A stretch of 64,000 nucleotides of DNA from Moorella glycerini (GTDB lineage: Bacteria > Bacillota > DSM-521 > Neomoorellales > Neomoorellaceae). The DNA is taken from assembly GCF_009735625.1 (NCBI RefSeq), contig NZ_CP046244.1:1240001-1304000 (forward strand), given 5' to 3'. Positions 26,452 to 35,458 of the stretch are shown here, piece after piece. Each line of letters opens with the position of its first letter. Position 1 is the stretch's first letter. The translations under genes and the position numbers were made by a program. A model generated the notes under the pieces. It saw only the letters and a list, made by a program, of their open reading frames with translations, was not told the origin of the DNA and did not search any database.

Positions 26452-27294
26452 ATGATAACTGCTGATCTAGCTGCCAAACTGGAACACCTGCAAAATAATT
26501 TAGCAGGCATGGAAGCCATCCTGGTGGCCTATTCCGGTGGTGTTGACAGCAGCCTTTTACTCAAGGTAGCCAGTATGACGCCAGCCAGGGTCCTGGCGGT
26601 AACGGCCGCTTCACCCACTTATCCCCAGGTGGAAATAGAAGCCGCTACCCGGCTGGCGCGGGAACTTGGTATCTCGCATATGGTAATAAATACCAAAGAA
26701 ATGGCAAACCCTGCCTTTACTGCTAACCCGCCGGAACGCTGCTACCATTGCAAAAAGGAACTTTTTGCTACCTTGCAGGAACTGGCCCGGGAACACGGAC
26801 TGAAAGTAATAGTTGATGGCGCCAATGCCGATGACAGCAGCGATTTCCGCCCTGGTAGCCGGGCGGCCAGAGAGTTCGGCGTCCGCAGCCCCCTGCAGGA
26901 AGCAGGCCTGACCAAAGAGGAGATCCGCCGGCTGGCAAGATACTTAAGCCTGCCCAACTGGGATAAGCCTTCCATGGCCTGCCTTTCCTCCCGCATCCCC
27001 TACGGCCAGGCCATTACACCGGAAAAACTGGAGCAAGTGGCTGCTGCCGAAGCTTTCTTACGCCAGCTGGGTCTAAGGGAAATCCGGGTACGTCATCACG
27101 GCGCCGTTGCCCGCCTGGAGGTAAACCCATCCGCCTTTGCCCTTCTCATTGATACAAGTGTCCGGGAAAAGCTGGTTAACTGTCTCCACGAACTCGGGTT
27201 TACCTATATCACCCTAGATTTAGAAGGCTTCCGCAGCGGCAGCATGAATGCCGTGCTTAGCCCGGTGGAACGGGTAGTAAGGCACAATGCTTAA
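26452..27294 (+). CDS. larE: ATP-dependent sulfur transferase for nickel-pincer cofactor synthesis
   Basis: LarE adenylates and thiolates the P2CMN precursor of the nickel-pincer nucleotide used by lactate racemase-type enzymes. PP-loop motif AYSGGVDSSLL near the N-terminus. Three cysteines are seen: CYHC (101 and 104 in the longest frame) and MACLSSR (181). The last corresponds to the sacrificial cysteine of L. plantarum LarE. The extra CxxC pair matches the variant reported to hold an iron-sulfur cluster, so sulfur may be supplied catalytically. ATG 26452 follows GGTGAT; GTG 26440 is an alternative. larC follows 15 bases later. Confidence 0.92.
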   Translation: MITADLAAKLEHLQNNLAGMEAILVAYSGGVDSSLLLKVASMTPARVLAVTAASPTYPQVEIEAATRLARELGISHMVINTKEMANPAFTANPPERCYHCKKELFATLQELAREHGLKVIVDGANADDSSDFRPGSRAAREFGVRSPLQEAGLTKEEIRRLARYLSLPNWDKPSMACLSSRIPYGQAITPEKLEQVAAAEAFLRQLGLREIRVRHHGAVARLEVNPSAFALLIDTSVREKLVNCLHELGFTYITLDLEGFRSGSMNAVLSPVERVVRHNA

Positions 27295-27309
27295 AGCAGG
27301 GGGAGAAAA

Positions 27310-28500
27310 ATGAAAGTCGCCTACTTTGACTGCTTTTCCGGTATCAGCGGTGATATGTGCCTGGGGGCCCTGCTGGCCAACGGCCTCTCCCGGGATGAAC
27401 TGGTGGCGGGCTTAAAAGGCCTGGCCCTGGAGGGATGGGAATTAAAGGTCAGTAAAGTCAAGCAGCAGGGTATTGCGGCCATAGATGTAGCTGTGCAGGT
27501 GTCCGGTCACCAGCCCCACCGCCACCTGGAAGATATCCTGGAACTGATCAATAACAGCCCGTTGCCTGCGCCGGTACGGGAAAAAGCAACGGCTGTCTTC
27601 CGGCACCTAGCCCGGGCTGAGGGCCAGGTGCACGGCATCAGTCCCGAAAAGGTCCACTTCCATGAAGTCGGGGCCGTCGATGCCATTATCGATATTGTGG
27701 GCACCGTCCTGGGCCTGAACCTCCTGGGTATTGAGCGGGTTATAGCATCACCCCTGCCCCTGGGCTGCGGCTGGGTCGAATGCCATCACGGCAAGCTACC
27801 GGTACCGGCACCGGCGACCCTTTACCTGCTCCAGGGTTACCCTGTTTACGGCACTGAAGATAAAGCCGAGCTGGTAACCCCCACCGGCGCGGCCCTCATC
27901 ACCACCCTGGCCGAAGCTTTCGGTCCTTTCCCGGCCATGGATTTGACCAGCGTTGGCTTTGGCGCCGGGAAAACCCTTCTTGCGCATCCCAACCTCCTGC
28001 GCCTGGCCCTGGGAGAAATTACCGAAAAACAGCTAGAAGGAGAGGAGAGCAGCCTGGTCATCGAGACGACCATTGATGACATGAACCCCGAGTTTTTCCC
28101 CGTCCTCATGGAGCAGGTCCTGGCTGCCGGGGCCGTGGATGCCTACTTTACGCCGGTACAGATGAAGAAAGGTCGCCCCGGCGTTCTCTTTACAGCCCTC
28201 TGCCCGGAAAACCGCCTGGCCTCAGTAGCGGCGGCCATCTTCCGCCATTCCAGCACCCTGGGCCTGCGCTTCCGCCGCGACCAGCGCCTGGTCTGCCAGC
28301 GACGGAGTACCGAGGTGCTGACTCCCTACGGACCGGTTACCGTCAAATGGGGGCTTTACCATGATCCTGAGGGCCGGGCAATCACTAACGTAGCCCCGGA
28401 ATATGAATCCTGCCGCCGGGCCGCCCTGGCCGCCGGCGTGCCTGTAAAGGAAGTCTACGCCGCCGCCCTGGCTGCCGCCCGGGCCGTAAAGGTATGGTGA
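27310..28500 (+). CDS. larC: nickel insertion protein for nickel-pincer cofactor
   Basis: 396 residues, one continuous frame, unlike L. plantarum where larC is read through a programmed frameshift. [17 protein letters not shown] at the start and [16 protein letters not shown] are conserved; [20 protein letters not shown] marks the start of the C-terminal half. LarC inserts nickel into the pincer nucleotide in a CTP-dependent step. Start ATG 27310 after GGGGGAG. LarB and a LarA-type target are not in this window. Confidence 0.93.
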   Translation: MKVAYFDCFSGISGDMCLGALLANGLSRDELVAGLKGLALEGWELKVSKVKQQGIAAIDVAVQVSGHQPHRHLEDILELINNSPLPAPVREKATAVFRHLARAEGQVHGISPEKVHFHEVGAVDAIIDIVGTVLGLNLLGIERVIASPLPLGCGWVECHHGKLPVPAPATLYLLQGYPVYGTEDKAELVTPTGAALITTLAEAFGPFPAMDLTSVGFGAGKTLLAHPNLLRLALGEITEKQLEGEESSLVIETTIDDMNPEFFPVLMEQVLAAGAVDAYFTPVQMKKGRPGVLFTALCPENRLASVAAAIFRHSSTLGLRFRRDQRLVCQRRSTEVLTPYGPVTVKWGLYHDPEGRAITNVAPEYESCRRAALAAGVPVKEVYAAALAAARAVKVW

Positions 28501-28502
28501 CC

Positions 28503-28552
28503 TAAGCTAACCCCTTGCCTGCCAGCGACAGGTCAAAGGGTTAGCTTTTTTA
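28503..28552 (+). terminator. intrinsic terminator of larEC, shared with DUF554 gene
   Basis: AAGCTAACCC and GGGTTAGCTT form a long stem around 28504-28547, followed by a T-run on plus. The stem is symmetrical enough to serve the convergent DUF554 gene as well. Confidence 0.85.
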
Positions 28553-29236
28553 GTGCCACCATAAGGACAGCAGGGCAGCAAAGACAAGGGCTGGTAAAAG
28601 GTTACCGGCGGGGATCTCCTTTATCTTCAGTACTCCAAGGGCAATGGCGATAATGAGCAATCCGCCGCTGGCAGTAATTTCGGTTACTGCTGGCGTCAGG
28701 TAGTTCTGCAGCCAGGCGGCCATGAGGGTCAAACTGCCCTGGTAAACAAGCACCGGCAGGGCCGCCAGGGCCACTCCCCAGCCCAGGGTGGTACTCATGG
28801 TAACGGCCAGGATGCCGTCCAGCAGAGCCTTGGCATAAAGGGTATTGTAATTGCCACGTAAACCAGCCTCCAGGGAACCCATAATGGCCATAGCACCGAC
28901 ACAGTAGAGAAGACTCGCGCCGACAAAGGCCCGGGTAAGCTCTCCGCTACCGCCCCGGGTAAGAAGTAGCTCCAGGCGCCGCCCCAGGCCGGCCAAACGC
29001 CCTTCAATATCCAGGAGTTCCCCGCTAATACCCCCGGCTACCAGGCTGACAATCACCAGCACGATATTTTTGCCCTGGGCGGCCATGGCCAGCCCCACCA
29101 GTAATATACCCAGGCCAGTGGCCTGGGTAACTGTTTTCAGCAGGCGCCGGGGCAGGCGCTGGCCAATTAAGGACCCTAAAAGGGAACCGGCCAGGATGGC
29201 CAGGACATTAACCCATGTCCCCCACAAGTTCTTCAC
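28550..29236 (-). CDS. DUF554 family membrane protein
   Basis: 228 residues with about seven hydrophobic segments. TWVNVLAILAGSLLGSLIG at the start, FVGASLLYCVGAMAIMGSLE in the middle and LIIAIALGVLKIKEIPAGN near the end are typical DUF554 (YdfK/YqgA-like) segments. Role unknown. GTG start at 29236. Convergent with larC. Confidence 0.88.
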   Translation of the reverse strand: MKNLWGTWVNVLAILAGSLLGSLIGQRLPRRLLKTVTQATGLGILLVGLAMAAQGKNIVLVIVSLVAGGISGELLDIEGRLAGLGRRLELLLTRGGSGELTRAFVGASLLYCVGAMAIMGSLEAGLRGNYNTLYAKALLDGILAVTMSTTLGWGVALAALPVLVYQGSLTLMAAWLQNYLTPAVTEITASGGLLIIAIALGVLKIKEIPAGNLLPALVFAALLSLWWH

Positions 29237-29269
29237 CCCGATTTCAGGCGCCGGCCGGCGCCTTTTTCT

Positions 29270-29824
29270 TTAAAACTCCCTGGGTTTGCAAATTATCTCT
29301 CTGATTTTGGTGGCGAAAAAGTCCTGGGAATGGGCCGGGCGTAAAACCAGGGCCGTATCGACACCTTCGTTGCTGCCGCCCAGGGCAATGACATCCACCC
29401 CCGCCGGTATGAGACCAGCGTCCAGGGCCATGCCGGCAACCTCGACGGCCACCTTGGTGCCCTGGCCAAAGAGACGCAGGGTATTGGCGATAATTTCGGC
29501 CGGGTAAATGCCCTGGAAACTGAAGCGCAGGGCGCGGTCCAGGCCGGCCAGCAGGTGGGTGGTGGTCAGGACTTTAATCCCCCCATCCTCCAGGCGCCGG
29601 CGCGTGGCCGCATCCATTTCTATTTCCCCCGGATTTTTAAAACCGGCCTGGTGGGTAACGCAAACGATATTTAAGTCGTTATTCCCCAGGCACAGCGAGG
29701 CGCTGTAGCCGGTTGCCGAAGCAACAACCACATCCTTTAGCCCCAGCTGCCTGGCCCGTTCCAGGGCCAATTTCACCGTCCCTTCTGTATTTATCTTTCC
29801 TTTGGCTTGCCAGTATGTTGTCAT
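29270..29824 (-). CDS. stand-alone pyruvate kinase C-terminal-like domain protein
   Basis: 184 residues starting TTYWQAKGKINTEGTVKLAL, with VVVASATGYSASLCL and VIALGGSNEGVDTALVLRPA. This resembles the pyruvate kinase alpha/beta allosteric domain found as a separate protein in many anaerobes. It has no catalytic barrel, so a regulatory or ligand-binding role is likely. ATG start. The IS607-type element ends just upstream, so its promoter region may be altered; two TATCAAGA direct repeats lie 29850-29890 on minus. Confidence 0.8.
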   Translation of the reverse strand: MTTYWQAKGKINTEGTVKLALERARQLGLKDVVVASATGYSASLCLGNNDLNIVCVTHQAGFKNPGEIEMDAATRRRLEDGGIKVLTTTHLLAGLDRALRFSFQGIYPAEIIANTLRLFGQGTKVAVEVAGMALDAGLIPAGVDVIALGGSNEGVDTALVLRPAHSQDFFATKIREIICKPREF

Positions 29825-29889
29825 GTATAGATTCCTGGCTCAAAAAACCTAACAAGTCTTGATACATTGTACCAATTCTTGATAGGCGG

Positions 29890-30165
29890 CCTCCCCATGA
29901 CCAGGCTTTTCGCTCCTTTCGGATTTGATTTGCCTGCCCCTGGGAACAGGCTTCGCGACAGGGAGACCTCGGCCCCGGGGGTCTCACCCGGACGGGAGAA
30001 CGGCACTTGAACCGGGCGTAAGGCGTGGCCTTAAGGAGAACCATAAAAGTTCCCGCCTTACGTTGACCGTTAAGTGGTCCAGCGCTTTAGTCTTTCAAGA
30101 GCCGGACGCCTCCGCGCGATCTGTTGGATGCGGCCTACCGGTTTGTCCGATACCGGTTAACGGGG
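29890..30165 (-). ncRNA. candidate omega RNA / right end of the IS607 element
   Basis: Downstream of tnpB on minus. GTAAGGCG...CGCCTTAC encloses GGAAC...GTTC, then GAGACC...GGTCTC and GCCTG...CAGGC hairpins follow. TnpB guide RNAs are encoded at this position, overlapping the tnpB 3' end and running into the flank that serves as guide. No known sequence signature could be verified here. Confidence 0.4.
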
Positions 30166-31834
30166 TCACCTACTTGATAAAGCAAGCCGTTTCAAGTCGT
30201 GCCAGGCAGAGTAAAAAGATTCCTGTTTATAGCGGTCTAAACCGTTATGAACGGAAACCTTTTCGTCCAGCCGCTTGAAAAGCCGCTTTACCTTTCGGGT
30301 CATCCCTTTTCCTTCCCCAGGTAAGGTATCGACCTTTTGGTTCGACTTTTCTTTAATGGCTTGGATTTTTTGTTTTAACTCTTTAGTGATGCGTTCTTTA
30401 AAACCTATAGCCCGACGGGCAATTGTCATCGCGGCAGCATGGTGGATTGTTATCCCGTACCGCTCCATGTATTTCCAATAGCCGATAGTGGAAGTGTGAG
30501 CTGGCCGGACCGGCTTAAGGGGAAATTGGCTGCCATGCGGTTGAATTTTTTATTGGTGTCCAGCCGGTCTTTGCCGAAGTCCAGATCTTCTAAAGCGATG
30601 GGCTTGCCTAATGTTTTGGTAATATCCACCACTACCTGAGCCAGAACGCCGATGAGGTAAGCGCGTCTGAAACTGCGGCTGTAAGCCAATTCGGGCATCT
30701 TGATGTAAAAAAACCGTTCGGGTGCATTGTAACCTGAAATTCCCCGTCGAATTTATGCAGTGCCTTCGGATACGGTACGATAAATCCTTCCGGCCAGGGC
30801 TCGGGCTGGCCAAAATAGTTGACGTTGGCTAAAGCCACCCCGTCCGGGTTGGTGTCTAAGCCCACATAACCCAGGTTGGGGTCGGTCACCAATTCAGGCG
30901 CCGTCATGGTGAAGGCGATATGAACCCTGTACCGGCCGTCCCGGCCTTTGATCAGCTCTACGGTATAAGGCACGCCTGTTAAGAGCAATTCCCATACTTT
31001 CAACCGGTGTTTCTCCGGCAGCCAGAGCTTCCCTGTCACCCGCGGAGCCCTGGTCATTATCGGCCTCCCTTTGCTGTCTATGCCTTTTTGTTCGGATAAA
31101 TGGGAAATAGTGATGTTAAGGCGGAATTCCCCGCCTTGATAAACTGCTCTTATGTTGGGATTGCCGTTTTTAGTGTCGTCACCGCGGGCGTATAACCGGT
31201 TCTGCCGGACGTCCCGCCATTCTTCCCGGCTGGCCTTGCCCTGGCAGACCTGCCGCCATAAAGAACGTCCCCCGAAAACTACCTTGGGGATAGTGACGTT
31301 AGCTTCATGCTTCTGGAGTTCGGCCAGTTTAGCGGCAAGCTTTTTGACCCGAGTCTTGCGGCCGTGGAATGTCCGTTTAGCTTGCTCTATTTTTGCGGGG
31401 TCATTGGCCTTAATCGCTTTGTCTAGATCCTTTTCAGCCCAGCGGAGTTTCTTTTTAGCCCGGCTCAGTTTGGTTTCTGTTTCCTCGATTTCTAACGACA
31501 GGAGTTCCTTTTGTGATTCTATGACAGCCTTCGCTTTCATTATGGCGTCGTCACAGTAGCGGGAGTTTAAGCCGCATACCCCTTGGCCTTCTTGTTTAAG
31601 TTCTTCCCGGGAACGACCCTCCAGCAACCTGTTGAACGCCCAGCGCTCGCAGGAGCAAAAAAGACGCATCTCCGTGTCCAGCGGGTCTTCATCCCCCCGG
31701 CTCCATTTCTCGGACCGGAAAGCAGGGTAAGCTTCCGGAAACCACTCGCCGCAGACGGTATACTTGAGGCCGCCGTTAAGTTCACTCATTTTCTTTTTGT
31801 TTTTTCTCTTTTTGTTCTTTCGCTGCTCCTTCAT
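30166..31834 (-). pseudogene. tnpB: tnpB (RNA-guided nuclease family), two frameshifts
   Basis: Three consecutive frames make one TnpB. Frame 1 (31834 to about 30690) carries the N-terminal domain and RuvC-I (GYVGLDTNPDGVALANV). Frame 2 (about 30698-30450) carries RuvC-II (PIALEDLDFGK). Frame 3 (30468-30166) carries the RuvC-III region (ITIHHAAAMTIARRAIGF). The first break is at a run of seven T (minus strand, near 30705); one more T would restore NGFFYIKMPEL. The second is near 30485 (LSAIG to YWKYMERYG). In RuvC-III the usual Asp before HxAAA appears replaced. Probably inactive. Confidence 0.85.
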
Positions 31835-32462
31835 CTGGCTCCACTCCCGCGATTAGTTCCCGAAACCCCTGTCTCACTTTTTTGCCGCCCCTGGCCCCGT
31901 ACAGCCGGGCAGAAAATGACGTGACTATGGCTAACAAATCCTTAACCAGTTCGCTTTGGGCGTCTTCCGGTTCTTTTTCCGCTATGGCGACTATTTCTAC
32001 GCCGCAATATTTTAAATGACGCTCAATGTACGAATACCCAAAACGGGCCAGCCGGTCGGGGTACTCGATAATAAGCTTTTTGTATTCTCCCCCCTCGGCC
32101 AGTTTGATGGCATTGGTTAACCCCCGGCGTTTCTGGTTCAGGCCGCTGGCCACGTCCGCAAATTTCGCCCTGATGGTAAAACCGTGCTCTTTAGCGTATT
32201 GGCGCAACCGTTCCATCTGCCTCATCAGGTTGCCAGCATCAGCCTGCTTTTTAGTGGATACCCGGGCGTATAGCACGGCTGCCTCGCGTCCGTCAGTCAA
32301 TTGATCGGACTGCAAAAGCCTGTTGAGTTCATCCATAGAGTAACGGCGCTGGCCTCCAGGCAAACGGACGGGCTTAATTAACCCTCGCTTTTCCCAATTG
32401 CGCAGGCTGTTAGGATGGACTCCTAATTTCTTTGCTGCTTTGCTGATGGTTAATAGTTCCAT
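31782..32462 (-). CDS. IS607 family serine recombinase TnpA
   Basis: 226 residues. N-terminal MerR-like HTH (LLTISKAAKKLGVHPNSLRN, then WEKRGLIKPVRLPGGQRRYS), then a serine-recombinase domain with VLYARVSTKKQ (nucleophile Ser) and IIEYPDRLARFGYSYIE. It excises and inserts the element through serine-DNA intermediates. It overlaps tnpB by 53 bases, the normal IS607 arrangement. The lysine- and glutamate-rich tail may be disordered. Appears intact. Confidence 0.93.
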   Translation of the reverse strand: MELLTISKAAKKLGVHPNSLRNWEKRGLIKPVRLPGGQRRYSMDELNRLLQSDQLTDGREAAVLYARVSTKKQADAGNLMRQMERLRQYAKEHGFTIRAKFADVASGLNQKRRGLTNAIKLAEGGEYKKLIIEYPDRLARFGYSYIERHLKYCGVEIVAIAEKEPEDAQSELVKDLLAIVTSFSARLYGARGGKKVRQGFRELIAGVEPDEGAAKEQKEKKQKENE

Positions 32463-32568
32463 AATCTTATGGTAATCATTTTGTTATGTTTTGTCAATAT
32501 TTATTAACCTTTAGCAGCTGCTACAACCCTCCCAAAAAAGACTTCTTAATCTCGTTGACTATTGAAGT

Positions 32569-32822
32569 GGTGCTGCTGTGTCCCGGAGCCGCGAATAGTG
32601 GAGCGCCGGTAATAGAACAGGCGAGGTGAGGTTACCGCTGTCGCCGCCGAGGACGCCTGAGCGTGCCTTTGAGAGGAAACAAGCGTAATCTCATAGAAGG
32701 CTCATAGCTTGCGGAACCAGCAGCCTCTTCATTGGCAATCCACAGGCGGCGAGCAGCGGTCCGAACCGAGCCGTAGTTCTGTCGGCGCGTAACTTTTGAG
32801 CGGCGAGGGACACAGCATCACC
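32569..32822 (+). ncRNA. dispersed 254-nt structured repeat RNA, copy B
   Basis: It starts GGTGCTGCTGTGTCCC (32569-32584) and ends GGGACACAGCATCACC (32807-32822); these pair over 16 positions with one mismatch. The interior matches copy A (24460-24713) in long blocks, for example CGGTCCGAACCGAGCCGT and AGGCGAGGTGAGG. Helix partners change together between copies, so base pairing is conserved rather than sequence. It lies in the 540-base gap between the IS607 recombinase and parB; the rest of that gap (32823-33002) holds no supported gene. Confidence 0.65.
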
Positions 32823-33002
32823 AACTGATAACTACCAGAGCCCGAAGCCTGTATCCGCCACCACTTACCTGAGCCCGCATTTTCATGTTTCGCCGGAGGA
32901 GGCGTTAGCCCCCCTCCATGATTGGTCGAGGGCTGGCTATACTTTGAAGCGAACTTTAATTTACAGCCCTTCTCTAAGCCGGAAGGGTTAAGGAGGGATG
33001 GT

Positions 33003-33896
33003 TCATAATGTTTCACGTGAAACATTTTCCCTGGTTAATACCGCTATAATCCTTTCTAAGTCCTCGGTTCCAAAATAATAGATTTCTATTTTACCTTTAT
33101 TTTTCCCGTGATTCAGTTTGACCTTTGTGCTTAAAATGTGCTGGAGTCTATCTTCAAGTTGCTTGACTTCTAAATTAACTTTTTCGTACTTCACCTGCTT
33201 TTTCTGAGGGATTTGAAGGGCCTCAACTTGAGCCTGCATCTTTTTAGCAATTATTTCTGCCTCACGGACTGCTAACCCTTCTTCTTTAACTTTTTTTGCT
33301 AGCATTATCTGCTGTTCTCTGTCCTTCAAACTAAGGATTATCCTGGCATGTCCGGAGGATATTTCATTCTTCCGGAGCATCTCCTGTATTTCCTCTGGTA
33401 ACTGCAACAGGCGCAGGGCATTGGCGATTACGGGCCGGCTTTTACCTACTCGGTGGGCGATTTCTTCCTGGGTAAGATTATGTTCGTTTATTAGTGCCTG
33501 GTAAGCTTCAGCTTCCTCGAGGGGATTGAGATCTTCCCGTTGCAGGTTCTCTATCAAGGCTATTTCAGCCGTTTCCCTGGCATCCAGGTCCTTGATGATG
33601 GCTGGTATTTCCTTTAATCCAGCCAATTTTGAGGCGCGCCAGCGGCGTTCGCCGGCAATTAGTTCGTACCTGTCATCGCCAACGGGTTTAATCACTATCG
33701 GCTGGATAACGCCGTGGCTTTTGATTGACAGGGCCAATTCCTCTAATTTCCCGGCATCGAAATCTCGCCTTGGCTGGTGCCGCCCGGCTATAATCCGGTC
33801 AATTGCTACGCTGGTTACTTCCCCTGCTATAACTTCTTTTTCTTCAGTTGGTGGCAATAAAGCTCCCAGGCCCCGGCCCAGGCCCCTTTTAACCAT
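33003..33896 (-). CDS. parB: chromosome partitioning protein ParB (Spo0J)
   Basis: 297 residues. It starts MVKRGLGRGLGALLPP; the CTPase/arginine-patch motif GERRWRASKLAG and the HTH (NLTQEEIAHRVGKSRPVIAN) are present, with a C-terminal dimerisation domain. ParB binds parS, spreads as a CTP-dependent clamp and works with ParA in origin segregation. The start overlaps the parA end by 8 bases. A perfect parS is built into the last codons (33009-33024), read as ENVSRETL. Confidence 0.96.
   Translation of the reverse strand: MVKRGLGRGLGALLPPTEEKEVIAGEVTSVAIDRIIAGRHQPRRDFDAGKLEELALSIKSHGVIQPIVIKPVGDDRYELIAGERRWRASKLAGLKEIPAIIKDLDARETAEIALIENLQREDLNPLEEAEAYQALINEHNLTQEEIAHRVGKSRPVIANALRLLQLPEEIQEMLRKNEISSGHARIILSLKDREQQIMLAKKVKEEGLAVREAEIIAKKMQAQVEALQIPQKKQVKYEKVNLEVKQLEDRLQHILSTKVKLNHGKNKGKIEIYYFGTEDLERIIAVLTRENVSRETL
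33009..33024. promoter_or_regulatory. parS centromere-like site
   Basis: TGTTTCACGTGAAACA is a perfect 16-bp match to the bacterial parS consensus. It lies in the 3' end of parB, as one parS does in B. subtilis spo0J. I saw no second copy in the window. Confidence 0.97.
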
Positions 33897-34650
33897 TGTT
33901 TATCACCTCCCTTGCCAGTTCTTGATAGGCTTCGGCCCCACGGGAACGGGGGTCATAAAGGCTGATTGGCTGGCCATAGCTTGGCGCTTCACTTAGCCGC
34001 ACATTACGCGGGATAATGCTTTTAAATACTTTTTCGGGGAAGTGATTTTTCACTTCATCAACTACCTGCATGGATAAATTGGTCCGCGGGTCATACATTG
34101 TTAAGACAACCCCTTCTACTTTCAAGCGGGGGTTCAAGTGGCGCGCAACCAGCTGGATGGTGTTCATCAACTGGCCCAGCCCTTCCAGGGCATAATATTC
34201 ACATTGAATAGGAATTAAGACGCCGTCGGCTGCCGTCAGGGCATTGATGGTGAGCAAACCCAGGGAGGGCGGACAATCGATTATTATGTAGTCATAGTTA
34301 TCTTTGACTTCTTTCAGGGCTTTCTTTAATTTCTGCTCCCTGGCAATGGCAGTCACCAGTTCAACTTCAGCGCCTGCCAGTTCAATGGTCGCCGGCGCCA
34401 GGTCTAGAAGGGACACTCCTGTGGCGATAATTACACCGGCTATGGGTACGCCGTTAATAATGACATCATAGATACAGTGCTCGATGCGCAGGCGATCAAT
34501 GCCCAGGCCGCTAGTGGCGTTACCCTGGGGATCAATATCTACCAGTAGTACTTTCTTTCCCGCCTGGGCTAAAAAGGCACTCAAATTGACGGCAGTGGTG
34601 GTTTTACCAACCCCTCCCTTTTGATTGGCAATGGCCATAACCTTGCCCAT
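33889..34650 (-). CDS. parA: chromosome partitioning ATPase ParA (Soj)
   Basis: 253 residues. Deviant Walker A KGGVGKTTTAVNL, Walker A' VDIDPQGNATSGLG and Walker B YIIIDCPPSLGLL. It partners with ParB and in spore formers also modulates DnaA. ATG start. Normal length, no N-terminal HTH, as expected for the chromosomal type. Confidence 0.96.
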   Translation of the reverse strand: MGKVMAIANQKGGVGKTTTAVNLSAFLAQAGKKVLLVDIDPQGNATSGLGIDRLRIEHCIYDVIINGVPIAGVIIATGVSLLDLAPATIELAGAEVELVTAIAREQKLKKALKEVKDNYDYIIIDCPPSLGLLTINALTAADGVLIPIQCEYYALEGLGQLMNTIQLVARHLNPRLKVEGVVLTMYDPRTNLSMQVVDEVKNHFPEKVFKSIIPRNVRLSEAPSYGQPISLYDPRSRGAEAYQELAREVINNG

Positions 34651-34729
34651 GGGATTGACCTCTCCCTTGACTTTTTTTCTTTATTTCGGCATGCTTGTTC
34701 GGGTTCCTGCCGGCCTTGATTATTTTCCC

Positions 34730-35458
34730 TCACTTCAGCGGCCGTTTGGCCGGCACCCCCACCCGGCGCGGGTAAGCTGGCGGTGTAGTCTTTTCCTTTT
34801 TGATTATAACTAAAATGCGCATTTCTTCTCCTTCTGGTAGTTGATGCCGCCATATTTTTGTCTCACCACCTCCCAAAAGGTTTATTGCCTTTTCAGCTGC
34901 TGCTAATTCTTGCTCTCCTGCCGGCCCCTTATAGGCAACCATAAAACCACCTACCTGTACCAGGGGCAGGCAGTATTCCGCCAGGGTAATTAAAGGCGCT
35001 ACAGCCCGGGCTACGGCCAGGTTATATTTTTCCCGGTAATTTCTGTTTTGACCTACCTCCTCGGCCCGGCCCCACAAGCAATCAACCCCGTTTAACCCCA
35101 GCCTGGCAACTACCTTTTCCAGGAACTTAACCTTTTTTTGCTGGGCTTCCAGCAGTGTAAGCTGCATGTCCGGCCGGTATATTTTGAGGATAAAGCCCGG
35201 TATCCCTGCGCCGGTACCTACATCAATAATCCTGGCACCTGCCGGGATTTCCAGGGCACAAAAAAGGAGGAGGGAATCCAGGACGTGTTTCCGCCAGATT
35301 TCTTCCTCCTCAACAATGGCTGTCAAGTTTACCTGCTTATTTGACTCTAAAAGGAGATTGATATAACTTTTTATTTTAGCAATTTGTTCAGCCGTTATTT
35401 CCAGGCCGGCGTTCCGGATCAAGCTGGTAATTATGCTATTATTAACCGGCACAGGCAT
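34730..35458 (-). CDS. rsmG: 16S rRNA (guanine(527)-N(7))-methyltransferase
   Basis: 242 residues. It methylates G527 (E. coli numbering) of 16S rRNA with [15 protein letters not shown] and [18 protein letters not shown] (SAM-binding motif I) are visible, as are the downstream [17 protein letters not shown]. It overlaps the mnmG end by 17 bases. Usual place in the mnmE-mnmG-rsmG-parAB cluster. Confidence 0.95.
   Translation of the reverse strand: MPVPVNNSIITSLIRNAGLEITAEQIAKIKSYINLLLESNKQVNLTAIVEEEEIWRKHVLDSLLLFCALEIPAGARIIDVGTGAGIPGFILKIYRPDMQLTLLEAQQKKVKFLEKVVARLGLNGVDCLWGRAEEVGQNRNYREKYNLAVARAVAPLITLAEYCLPLVQVGGFMVAYKGPAGEQELAAAEKAINLLGGGETKIWRHQLPEGEEMRILVIIKKEKTTPPAYPRRVGVPAKRPLK

Larger units (their letters stand above)
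29890..32530 (-). mobile_element. IS607-family element (limits approximate)
   Basis: Serine recombinase tnpA followed by an overlapping, frameshifted tnpB and a structured non-coding tail. IS607 elements have no inverted repeats, so the ends are estimates from where host genes begin (29824) and where the structured repeat copy B starts (32569). Confidence 0.7.

Noticed and set aside
32729-33025. Minus frame starting MFHVKH
   Set aside because: The first residues are simply parS read as protein, and the rest runs antisense through repeat copy B; a familiar annotation artefact.
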